DNA of 64,000 bases. Source: Pyropia haitanensis (taxonomy: Eukaryota > Rhodophyta > Bangiophyceae > Bangiales > Bangiaceae). The notes beneath the pieces are model-generated. The model had not been told where the DNA came from, did no database searches, and worked only from the letters and a program-made list of their open reading frames with translations. Positions 32,001-41,732 of the stretch are shown piece by piece. Position numbers and translations under genes: made by a program. Position 1 is the first letter of the stretch; each line of letters begins with the position of its first letter. Location: contig SDUX01000003.1 of the NCBI GenBank assembly GCA_008729055.1, forward strand, positions 1,922,001 to 1,986,000. Reading direction: 5' to 3'.

Positions 32001-32529
32001 CAGCCGAGAGCCCCACGCTCGCAGGCAGGCCCCGGCGGCGGCGCACCGCCACGCCGCACGCACCAACGACAGCCCCACCGCTACCCCCCCCTGGGCGGGA
32101 CACGCCACCCTCCCACACGTCGCCACCGGCGGGCGGCGGCCAACGTACGCTTGGAGCCAGGCGAGGGCGTCCCCCCCCTGCGCGGCGAGCGCATCGACCA
32201 GGTGCACCGCCGACCGGCCACGGCCACTGCGCAGCAGGTCCGCCCGGAAGGCCGCCTCGCTGTCGCCACCCCCGCCCCCGCCCCCACCCCCACCCCCGCC
32301 GGCGGGGGTGCCGCCAACGGCGCTGACGCCCGAGCTCGCCTTGGCCGAGTTGCCCCCCACCGCCGCCGCCGCGTCGACCACCACCACCCGCGGCGCGGCC
32401 GCGGCGGCCGCGGCGACCGCCGCGGCGAGGCCGGCGAGGCCGCCGCCAATGACCACCACCGCCGCGGTGGTCACCGCGGTGAGGCCGTCGGTCGGGGGGG
32501 GGGGGGGGGGTCACCCCCGCGGGCGCCAT
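28915..32529 (-). CDS. NADH-dependent fumarate reductase fused to cytochrome-b5-reductase-like domain (3 exons)
   Basis: Exons read 32529-32149, 31831-30629 and 30307-28915. Exon 1 has the FAD-binding VVVIGGGLAGLAAAVAAA and VGGNSAKASSG. Exon 2 has the fumarate-reductase core: QLGGHTHARTHRP, VVVATGGY, ALQVHPTGFVPLG, CGGVLLNAAGERFVDELDAR and TPALHY. Exon 3 continues with SMGGLTF, AAGEVTGGLFGGNRLGGCSL, then an FAD/NAD module: RRFYSPIS, GDLVAFDGPYGGLPF, VVGGTGVSVGVQLVR and VLCGPPPMCKGVRRAAEAMG. The joined sequence crosses both splice sites in frame (ALAWLQA-QGVDLSD and ALHY-SMGGL). This order is that of kinetoplastid-type NADH-dependent soluble fumarate reductases, but without their N-terminal flavin-transferase-like part. 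The ATG at 32529 is separated from the FAD motif by a C17 run (32494-32510). The spliced length of 2977 is one base too long, pointing at that run. Confidence 0.9.
30308..30628 (-). other. Intron 2 of the fumarate reductase gene
   Basis: 321 bases with donor GTACGT and acceptor CCACAG, phase 2, the same style and size as intron 1. Splicing produces the diagnostic PALHY-SMGGL sequence of the fumarate-reductase active-site region. Confidence 0.9.
31832..32148 (-). other. Intron 1 of the fumarate reductase gene
   Basis: 317 bases with donor GTACGT and acceptor CCACAG, phase 2. It contains a long G-run and an A16-17 tract at about 31928-31945. Splicing restores the conserved WLQA-QGVDLSDV junction. 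Confidence 0.85.
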
Positions 32530-34596
32530 GCGCCCACGCAGCGGGGGGGGGGGGGGGGGGGGGGGAGGAAGCGAACGAGAGCGGAGCGGGAATGGAGGGG
32601 GCGCGGTGGGGGGGGGGGGGGGTGGGGGGGGGGGGAGGCGTTGGGGAAGGTGTGGGAGTGGAGCGGCAGGCTGTAGAGGGCGGCGGACACGCCGCTGGGA
32701 CCTAGGCAGGGGGGGGGGGGGGGAGGACGCCGTCGGGGCGCGCCCAGCCGGGGACCGACCGCGCCACGGGCGCACCGCCGCGCCCACCCACCGCGTCGAC
32801 GGCGGCAGCGGCGACGGCCGTGGCGGGGCGGCAACCGACCGACGGCCGCGCCGTCGGGCGCGGCTGATATACGCCGCCGCCGCCGGCCGGCTGCCGCCAC
32901 GCCACCGCCGCCGGCCGCCGCCACAGCCGCGCCGCCGCCCGCCGCTGGCCACCGCGCCTGCCGGCAAGCCGGCCGGTCCGTCGCCGCCGCCGCCGCCGCC
33001 ACCTCGACGCGGCGGCTCCTCCGCAACACACCCTCCCCCCCCCCCCCACCACCCCACGACGGCCCTCCCGCCACGCCACCGCCCGTCCAACGACAGCCAC
33101 GCCACCGCCCGTCCAACGACAGCCACGCCACCGCCCGTCAAACGACAGCCACGCCCGTCCCCCACCCCACCTTCCCAGCAGCAACACACGGCGCGGCCCG
33201 CGCCAGCCGTGGCCGGCCACCACCACCACCCCCACCACCACCACCACCACCACCAACAACAAAAAAAAAAACACCAAAGCACCACGCGCACACACACCCC
33301 CCCCCCCCCGCAGCGCCGGCGCGGCGTTGCGCGCGCCCCCCCCCCCCCCCCCTCTCCCCCCCCCAGCCGTCCGCGGCCACAGCAGCCAGCCACCGCCGGC
33401 AGCCGCCGGGTGTGGCCGCGGCGGCCACCGCCACCGCCGCCCGCCGCCGCCCGCCGCGGCGGCGACACACCCGCCGCGACGGTACCGCCGCCGCCGCGGT
33501 TGGCGGCTGGTGGCGTCGCCGCGTCGCGGTGTGTGGCTGCGAGTGGACGGGACGGGCGGCGGGGGGGGGGGGGCCCGGGGCGGGCGACGGCGGGGGGGAG
33601 AAAAAAAAAAAAAAGAGGTGGTGGGGGGGGGGGGGGGGGGACGCCGCGTCATGGCCGCGCCGCGCCGGCGCGACCGGCCACGAACGCCGGCCGCCGGGAC
33701 GGCGCGCACCGGGCGGCGGCGCTCCGCCGCCGCGCGGCGGTCACCCGCCACGCCGCGCAGCGCGGCGCCGCGCACGGCGGGCGGGCGTGGCATGGCGGGA
33801 CGGTAGAGACAAAAAAAAAAAAAAAAAAAAAAGGCAGAGGCGCCGCCGTAGGGGGGGGGGGGGGGGGGTGGGGGGGGGGGGCGGTAGCCCGGGGGCGCCC
33901 CACGACGGCCGGCACCCCCCCGCCCCCCAGATGGTGGAAGGGGCGGCGTGGAGGGGGGCGGCGGGACCCGTCCCGAGCCTTGCGGGGGCGGCGGGACCCC
34001 CTCCACCCTTATGGGGGCGGCCGTCGTGTCGGGGCGGCCGGGCGCGCGGCGGGCGCGCGGCGACGGAGTGCGGACGGGGGTGGCGGGCGGCCAGCAGGAA
34101 AGGAAAAGGGGGGGGATGGGGAACGAGCAGAGGGGGGCGGGGGGAGGGAAGAAACGCGGTTGGGGGCTGTAGACCCCCCGCGCGGGGTGGGTAGGTAGCA
34201 CAGGGAGGGGGGTCGGGGGGACGGGACCTCGCCGCCGCCGCCGTCCCGGCGGTGCGTCATCAGGGAGGGCCGCTGCCGCCCGGCGTGGCGGCAGGCTGCC
34301 GCGACGGGGTGGCACCCGCCGCTGCAGGCGGTGGGCGGCCGCCGCTGCCGCCGCGGCCTCCCGTCGGCCGCCGCGCGCTGCCGGCCGCCGCCGCCGCCGC
34401 CGCCGCCGCCACCCACAGCCGCCGCCGCCGCCACACCCACCCGCGCCGCCGCCGCCACAGACTGGCGGCGGTGGCGGCGTGGGGGACTCGCCGGCCGCCG
34501 CTGGCGGCCGCCGCCGACGCGGTCGCGACGGCCGCGCGGTGCCGTCGCGGCGGCCGCGCGCGGCTGGCGCGCGGCGGCGCGGGCGGCGCAGCGCAG
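32530..34596. other. Simple-sequence-rich intergenic region
   Basis: There are G-runs of 10-18, A-runs at about 33260, 33600-33614 and 33810-33831, and CCA/GCC repeats. A short direct repeat (CACGCCACCGCCCGTCAA/CAACGACAG type) lies near 33070-33150. Frames of 500 codons or more occur on both strands but are low-complexity shadows. The promoter of the fumarate reductase gene should be at its left part. Confidence 0.5.
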
Positions 34597-35710
34597 GCTA
34601 AACCGGGACCACGGATTTCTTGCATTTTTGGTGTAATCCGGGGATGCAACGATTTGAGACCCCCCAGCATCACATGTTCCGCCCACGTTTTCCGTGATTT
34701 CTCATAGCATGCGCTTCAGGAGTAGGTTCCGTATGAGAGCACACCCAACCACGTCAACCCCATCGGGAATAAGCAAACGTGGCACGTAATTGGACCGCGA
34801 ATCGGCTTAAAACAGCATCAAATCTCTGTTCTGGCTGGTTTCAAGATTGCGGGCGGTCACATAGTGACGTCGACGGAAGGATCTCTACGTTCTCGGATCG
34901 GATTCGACAAAACCCAATTCATGTAAGTCCTCCCGGGTTTCGGGCATGTTTGGGGCCCCGTTGGGGAATGGGAATGGGGACACCCCAATCTGGTCGGAAA
35001 TGGGCCATCCCCATCCCCATTCCCCATTCTCGCGGGCTGGTTGGGCCTCGACCACGTGTCCGATCGTCGCCGCATGGCAATTTTTTGCAATCTGAATCTG
35101 ACCGTGCACGATCGGTGACGACCGCAGCACGATCGCAGGCGCTTCGGGGCCCCCATCGGGCTCCGCGAAGTGGGGCGAATGGTCGGCGGGTAGCACTCGC
35201 GTGACAACCACAACAGGCACGTGGCGGCTGCCCGCTGTGCCCGCGCCACTGGCATGGGGCGAGGGGCACACAGGCGGCGTGTCGGCCGGCGGTTGCGCAG
35301 CACCACAAACCGTTCCTGCGTACCCAGTCGCGTGGCGTCCGCGGCCGCGGTGGCGCGCCGCCACAGCAGCCACTGGCAGTGATGTGGCCATGTGGGGTGT
35401 CGGTTGTGGCGTGCCCTCCCGAGTCTGTCCGCGTTCCGGCGTACGGGGAAGTGCTCTCTTTTTTTATTGGACGACCGGCCCATTGCTGGAGGGCGGGACG
35501 GGGTGCGAGGTGCGAGGGACATCGACAGCGGGGGCGGGGCGGGGAAGAAATCTGATTGGTTGAGTGCTGTTTCGGGGGCCACAGATTCTCGGCCGCGCGC
35601 TGGGGTCAGCTGTGATCGTGGTGGGTGCCCACGGTCGTGACCCCGACCGGCGCCATCACCGTCGTCGTGGCCATCACGCTCCCGCGCGCGTTTTTTGGGA
35701 CCCACACACC

Positions 35711-37157
35711 ATGGCTGAGGACCTAACGCTCTTGGACGTGGAGGCTCTCTTGCAGGATGCTGAGGACATGGAAATTGCGGAAGCTGTGGCTGCCCATCTG
35801 ACCGTGCTGCACCACTGGAGGACGAGGAAGAGAGCTGCCCGCGTTGGCGGCGTGCGGCGGTACCACGGATCTGTTCTTGCACGGCGGCCCAACAAGCAGC
35901 GTAACTTAGCGAGGGGGTTGCGCAGCATTCTGATCGACTACTTTGGGGTGGCAGGGAATCCGCCTGTGTATGACGAGGATGATTTTGAGCGTCGCTTTCG
36001 CGTGCCGCGATCTGTGTTCGTGCGTGTGTATCGGGCTGTGAAGGACCAGCCTGGTTTCAAGCAGGCCATAGATGCCACCGGCCGACCTCGGGCGCACCCG
36101 CTCCAGAAGCTGGTCGCTGCTTTTCGCGTGCTGGCTTATGGGGAGTCCACTGATCGTCCCGATGAGTATTGCCGTATCTCTCGCTCGACGGTGGACAATT
36201 CTGTGCGTGACCTGGTCTCCTATGTCGTGGATCTTTTTGGACCTATGTATTTGCGCCAGCCAAACGCCGAGGAGCTGACCGTCATGCTTAAGCGGAGCGC
36301 GGAGCGGGGGATGCCCGGCTGCATTGGGTCACTTGATTGCTCTCACTGGGAGTGGCGGGCGTGTCCCAAAGGCATGCAGGGGTCATTCCAGAACAGGAAG
36401 GGGCGCCGATCTATCGTCATGGAGGCGGTGTGTGACGAGGACCTCTACATCTGGCACCTTTTTGTCGGTTGCCCCGGCAGTATGAACGACATCAACGTGC
36501 TGCAGCAGTTGCCGCTGTACCAGGACGTTACGGCCGGTCTGTGGCCGCCGCGGGACCAGCCCTTCACTGTCAATGGGGTCACACGCACGCTGTTGTACTA
36601 TCTGGTGGATAAGATATACCCCCACTACGCGTTTTTTGTGCAGGCGTATGCCAACCCTGACACGGACAAGAAGCGGATCTTCAACCGGCTGCAGGAGGCG
36701 CTGAGGAAGGACGCGGAGAGGCTGTACGCTGTACTGACGGCGCGCTGGCACATTGCTCTACATCCTGCGCGGTACGCCACCGTCCAGCGGATCACACTGG
36801 TTGTGAAGGCCGTGGCTGTTTTGCACAATATGGTGACTGAGGTACGGCGGGGCGGGTATTTGTCTCGTCGACGTGCTCGGGAGGAAGCTGGAGGGGCGGG
36901 TGGACTGGGGGGGGGGGGCTGGCGTTCCTGCTCCCGGGGTTGGGGCACCCGGCGGCGGGGATCTGGGCGGCCTCCCCCCTCTGGCCCATCCCCCCCCCGC
37001 TGTTCAACCCCTAGGGCAGCTGCCGGTTGGTTCCTTTTTGCGGGCTGCGCAGGCGTGGAAGGAGGTGCGGAATCAAACCGCGCACGTTGCTTTGCGCAAT
37101 GACCTGGCGGAGGACATCTATAAGAGCCGAGCGGCACTTCTGGAGCACTACCTGTGA
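35711..37157 (+). CDS. PIF/Harbinger transposase (Plant_tran, DDE nuclease), frame shift at G12
   Basis: Start ATG at 35711 (ACCATGG context). The catalytic core matches the plant-type Harbinger nuclease: first Asp in GSLDCSHWEWRACPKGMQG, second in GCPGSMNDINVLQ, Glu in LRKDAERLYAVLTARWHI, with HNMVTEVRRG after it. Between them VNGVTRTLLYYLVDKIYPHY also fits the family. The N-terminal region holds a helix-rich segment (FERRFRVPRSVFVRVYRAV). The C-terminal module AWKEVRNQTAHVALRNDLAE is in another frame; the switch is at the G12 run 36907-36918. The total of 1447 bases is one base too long, so eleven Gs would give 481 residues. Catalytic residues are all present, so the element may be or recently have been active. 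Confidence 0.9.
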
Positions 37158-39162
37158 GTGTCTGTTGAGTCTGCTGGGACGGTTGTGGCATCAATAGAAA
37201 GGTTTTTTTTTCTCGTTGGGCAGGGTTTTTTTTTTCCTTGGATCACTTTGCCATACTGCACCAGCGTGCGTCTCCGGCACGTGTCCGTCAGCATCAGCGC
37301 GGGGTAGGCCCGGTGGCCTTTGCCTAAATGGCTGCGGACAGTGGCAGGGGGGGGGGGGGGCGTCGGCGGCCGCCGCCGTCATGATGGAAGTTCGTTGTGG
37401 GAAGGGAGGGCAACACGAGAGAGGGGACTTTCAGTAAAGGCGGCGGCCTCCTGAGCGGGGTGGAGGAGTGGCGGTAGCGACGGGCGCCTCAGTGCGGTGC
37501 GACGTAGGGGGGGAGGGCCAGCAGGTGGTGCGGGGAAGGCGGGCGCCACCCGCACGCGGGGAGCCTGGCTGGGGCCACCCGCGCGCGGGCAAAGAGAAGG
37601 CCGCCCGCGCAAAAGAGATAGCGCGCGCGGGTCGAAGGGAAGGGACGGGAAGGAGACGGTCACTACAACGGCGGATGACGGGTCGTGACGGTGGCGGATC
37701 GCGCCCGCCCGCCCGCCCTATGGGCGCGGTTGCCACACCCCCCCCTCTCAGACAGCGATCCGAGGGGGGTTGGAAAATCGTCGAGGGGGGGGGCCGCCAC
37801 CCCCCACTAGAACGCAAACCGCGGGGGGGTGCAACCGCCCCCGCCCAGAACGCGGCCCCGAGGAACCGCCACCAGGCCCACCCCCTCGAAAGCACAATCA
37901 TGAAGGGGGGCGGCTGCGCCCTCTCCCCACCCACCACGAGCCCAGGAGGCGAACCTCCTGTTCCCCCCGCTGGGGGGGCGGGCCTGCCGCCCCTCGCGCT
38001 CGCCAGGCTGCTGCCCCCGGCACGGCGAGGCGGCACCACCCTCCACACGACTGCTGTGGGTGCGCTGACCGCTGCTCGTCGCGCTTCGCGCGGGACGGCG
38101 CCGAAGAGGCGGACCGTCTGTTTGGGTCTCGCGTAGACGCCTCGCGGCGGCCCCAGCGGCCAACGTGTCTGCACGCCGCTGCAATGGCGCTACATGATTG
38201 GACGATGCAACCTTTGAACGTGAGGGGTGCATCCTCCCAGTGCGCGGTGAAATGACAGAGCCGCGTCGTGGCACACGACGGTCCACGTTTCAAGAAAATT
38301 GACCCCCGACGACCGCTACTCGATCGCCCGAGATAGCGCCAGATACACCAAGACCGCCTATGATCGCTGCCATGTCGTGCAAAATTGCGCTCCAACGGGC
38401 GATTATCGCTCCACAATCGCCGGTCGATTGCGACGGATCTCGAGAGATACTCAGCAGACAGAGGAGCCACGTCAAACAAGTAAAGAACACATTTACAAAT
38501 GGAATAAGCTGGCACGTCGCTGTGTGTGTCGCGACCCAATCATCGGCGTTCGGAAGCAGCCGTTCTACACAAGTCCTTCCGAAACGGTTGGGGATCGATA
38601 TATAGAAATGGGCACTCCACTCACATGCCGCCACGTGCGATACGTGGCATCCTAGAATGAATACTTGGGGCGTTGGGATGGACGTGGTTGGGTGTGCTCT
38701 GAGTACCGGGGACAACCGTTTCACCAAAAGAAGCGCCGTTCTTGGGGCTACGCTGTCGCACGTCGGGAACAAGCGTTATTATAACGGAGCGCTGTGTACA
38801 ACGGATCGAAAAAAACTGCTGCGGAGAACAGCATTTTTAGACAACGCTTGTCGCGTTTTGCTCAAGAGCTATCAAGGCCGCTCCGGGAAGACGGCCGTGC
38901 AGCCAGAATATCTCCCGTTGTCGAGTCAGTCAATACACCTGCACATGAAGGTGGGGAATAACAAAAAAATTGGTGCTTCCCTCTTGCCGCCTTTCTCTCG
39001 TACGACAACGTGCTCACGGCCGACGCGTGCCGCTCTCCCGCCGTGCGGATGTCCTCGTTCCGCCCACGGCGACCAAAACGACCCCTCTCGAGGAAGTGCA
39101 GACGCGTGCCCCCCTTCGTGCGGCTGCGACCGCCAACCCCCAGGCTACTCGCGCCGCTACCG
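37158..39162. other. Right half of the Harbinger element, no second gene recognised
   Basis: Positions 37,440-38,100 are GC-rich, 38,290-38,990 are AT-richer. Short frames (e.g. 38299-38655, +) show no Myb/trihelix domain, which the partner protein of Harbinger elements usually has. Confidence 0.4.
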
Positions 39163-39276
39163 CTGCTGCCGGCCGAGGCGGACAAGACGATCAAGGTGTG
39201 GAACGCGGTGGATGGCGCGACGAAGGCCGACTACTCGCTCAACTGGGCGCGCGACCTCAATCCCAAGCGGGACTAG
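39163..39276 (+). pseudogene. WD40-repeat-like fragment inside the transposon
   Basis: EADKTIKVWNAVDGATKADY resembles the last blade of a WD40 protein (D-x-T-I-K-V-W-x-x-x-x-G) and runs to a stop at 39276 after ARDLNPKRD. No other WD repeat is nearby, so it is best explained as a captured 3' gene fragment; chance similarity cannot be excluded. Confidence 0.35.
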
Positions 39277-39674
39277 CTCGCCGCGCGACGAGCGGCGGCG
39301 GCCGCCGCGGCGGCAGACCCCGCCTCGCGGTCCGCCGCGGCCGCCGCCCGCCCGTCGGCGAATGCGACTGCGGCGGCGGCTGCGTGGATGTGGGTACGCG
39401 CATGACAGAGGGGTTCGTTCTCAACGCTGCGCTCTCCAAGTCAACCGAGAGTTTTCATTGGACACCGTCCGACAAACCGGCTGAATCAAACGCGGGAGAT
39501 TTTTTGTTCTGGACGACAAGACTGCTTGACTTTCGCACCAGTGCAAGAATCGTGCTTTGAGCAGCAAACTCTTGGCAAATTTCTTGCTGCCAACAGGGGT
39601 CGAGCACCGTTGCCGTGCAAGCAAGAATCGTGATGATCGGCTCCGACCCCTCTTGCACGTGGTCCCGGTTTAGC

Positions 39675-41002
39675 ACCCACTGCGCGGCGGGTGGGCCTCT
39701 CTGGGCGCCGCGGCACCGGCAGCCGTGGCGCCGCCGCTCCTTGATCCGCCCACCCTTTGATCCGGGCGTATCCGGTCAAAGGGGCGGGGGGGGCGCCGCG
39801 GGCCGCGCGGCGGACGCGCGGCCGACGGTTTTTTTTTTTTTTCGTGGCCCCGGTTGCTATTTTTTTTTTTTTTTTTCTTGTGCCTGGCGCCGTCTGCGCT
39901 GGCGCGCCCCGCCCGTTTTGCGCTGGTGCCGGCGGGTGGGGTGGGCGCCGCCGTCGCGACCGCCGGGGGGGGGGTGGTGGTGGCCCGCTGCATCGGGCCG
40001 CCGCGGCGGGCGCCTTGACGATGCCCGCCGCGGCGGGCGGCGCCGCCCCCGCGCCACCGCCGCGTCGCCGCGGGCGACGCCGCGGGCGCGGCGCGCCGCG
40101 TCGCGGGCGGCGGCGACGGCCACGCCGGGGTGCGGGCGTGGCGGCGCCGCCGCGGACGATGCCCGCCGCGGGGGGGGGGTGCGGCGGCGGCCGCGCGCGC
40201 CGCGTCGGGGAGCGTCTGCAGAGAACCGCGTAGGGGGTGGCCACCGCCGCGGGCAAGCGCCTGGGATGCCGCGATGGTGGTCGGAAAGGGGACGATGACG
40301 AGGGCAGGTGGGGGAGGGGGGTGGGGGGGGGGGTGACACTGCGCTGCGAAAAGGTAGGCCGCGTGCACACATGAGGGCAGGCACACCAGCAGGGCCCACC
40401 GCAGCAGTGGCGGCGGCCGCCGCCGGCGCAGTCGGGGCTGGCCTGTCCGCCCACGCGCTTGGGACTGGCCGTCGCGGCCGTTGCGGTGGCGGCAGCAGTC
40501 GCCCCGCAAAGGAGTGCCGGGCGGCAGCGGCGGTGGCGACAAATCACGCACCGCGGCGGCGGCGGCGGCGGCGGCCGGCCGACGGGTGCCACCGCGGCGG
40601 ATGCGGCGGCGGTGGCGGGACCCGGCGCGGCCGCATCGGGCCGACGCCGCGACGGTGGATGACGCGGTGGTGGGGTGCGCAAAAGGGGGCGGTGGCGCTT
40701 TTGCGCGCGGTGCGGCGGCGTCGCCGCTGCCGCGGCCGCTGGCCGCGCCGCGGGTGTCGCACCGCGGCGGCCCTTGTCGGGGGCGGGACGGCGTGGCCGC
40801 CGGCGGGGCCGACGAGAGCGACGCTCCGTCCTTTCGAATTCGGTTTATTAGCTAGCGGATACATGCAAGCCACGTGGCAACTATGACCAGCTCCCGTGGC
40901 AGATTCCGCCCGCTCGGGGCCAGGACCAAACCGGCCGGCTCCCGGCTGGTGGTCGTCTGGCGGGGACTCGCGCCGCCGTCGAGACCGTCCGTCGGCCGCG
41001 CC
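39675..41002. other. Intergenic region right of the Harbinger element
   Basis: It contains two T-runs (about 39829-39842 and 39860-39876) and long GCC/GCG low-complexity stretches. No gene is supported. Confidence 0.45.
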
Positions 41003-41515
41003 CTACGGGTACTCGCCGCACCAGGTCGTCACAATGAGGGGCCTGACGACGACCCGCCGGAACACGGTGCACCGCCAGGTACCCTTGCACGGCGTCGTCG
41101 TAAACGGCGTGCAGCCGTACGAGTAGCTCCCGTCGGGCACGCGCGAGCCGACCGGGTAGTTCTTGTTAAAGTAGGCGATAAAGCCGTACCACGTGACGAG
41201 CGCCCGCGTGCTCGACCCGCACGGCTTGAGGCTGCACGTCCTCGGCGGCAGGCGCACGCCGACGTTCGCGACGGGCAGCGGCGGCTGCCGCGGCAGCGCC
41301 GCGGCCGACACGCCCGCGCCGGTGCCGCCGTCGGTGCTGCCCGCGACGGGCACGCGGGGGCCGGGGGGGGGGCGGGTGGGCTTGGCCTGACGCGACGTTG
41401 TCGTGGCAGCGGCGGCGGCGGTCGTCGCGTCGGCGGCGGTCACCACGGGCGACGACGCGATGCCCATGATGAGGGTGACGGCCAGGACGCAGAGCAGCGC
41501 CTTGGACGGCGCCAT
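41003..41515 (-). CDS. Small secreted cysteine-containing protein
   Basis: 170 residues from the ATG at 41515. Signal peptide: MAPSKALLCVLAVTLIMGIA, with a VVTA-A cleavage-like site. Residues 28-90 are Thr/Pro/Gly/Ala-rich and disordered. The C-terminal 75 residues form a Cys-rich module: CSLKPCGSSTRALVTWYGFI, then YGCTPFTTTPCKGTWRC and a closing WCGEYP; seven cysteines in all in this module. It resembles a compact disulfide-stabilised extracellular domain, but I do not recognise it. It has a TATA-like promoter as do the other secreted-protein genes here. Confidence 0.8.
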   Translation of the reverse strand: MAPSKALLCVLAVTLIMGIASSPVVTAADATTAAAAATTTSRQAKPTRPPPGPRVPVAGSTDGGTGAGVSAAALPRQPPLPVANVGVRLPPRTCSLKPCGSSTRALVTWYGFIAYFNKNYPVGSRVPDGSYSYGCTPFTTTPCKGTWRCTVFRRVVVRPLIVTTWCGEYP

Positions 41516-41724
41516 CTTGAGGACGGGAGCCGCGGTCGACGGCGTTGGAGCACGGCTCAGGTAGGGAGGGGGCTGCGGGAGAGCGGCGGGTCGGGCGGGG
41601 GGGGGGGGGGTGAGCGCCGCCGGCAGTGGCTGCGGTGTGGCCGCGTTGCCGCGGAGGGGAGGGGTGGCTGGCTGGTGCTGGTCTGTGCGGCAGGTCGGCG
41701 CTCGGTCCACGGCGCCTGTCCCCA

Positions 41725-41732
41725 CCTTTATG
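41725..41732 (-). promoter_or_regulatory. TATA-like element of the small secreted gene
   Basis: Minus-strand CATAAAGG in a GC-rich context, about 210 bases before the ATG at 41515, comparable in position to the boxes of the Lys/Glu-rich genes. Confidence 0.5.

Larger units (their letters stand above)
34597..39674 (+). mobile_element. PIF/Harbinger DNA transposon, 5.08 kb
   Basis: A perfect 17-bp inverted repeat, GCTAAACCGGGACCACG, occurs at 34597-34613 and 39658-39674. Inside, near both ends, GATT(T)CTTGCA-like motifs occur. The interior is markedly less GC-rich than the flanks and carries the transposase gene. Flanking bases (CAG on the left, ACC on the right) show no clear 3-base target duplication, so the exact ends or flanks may have changed. 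No second (Myb-like) Harbinger ORF is evident. Confidence 0.8.

Noticed and set aside
32528..34315. Open frames of more than 500 codons on both strands
   Set aside because: They result from GC-rich simple sequence without stops; composition is Pro/Arg/Gly/Ala only and no domain is present.
39829..39876. Two T-runs right of the Harbinger element as retroposon tails
   Set aside because: No retroposon body or flanking duplication is visible.
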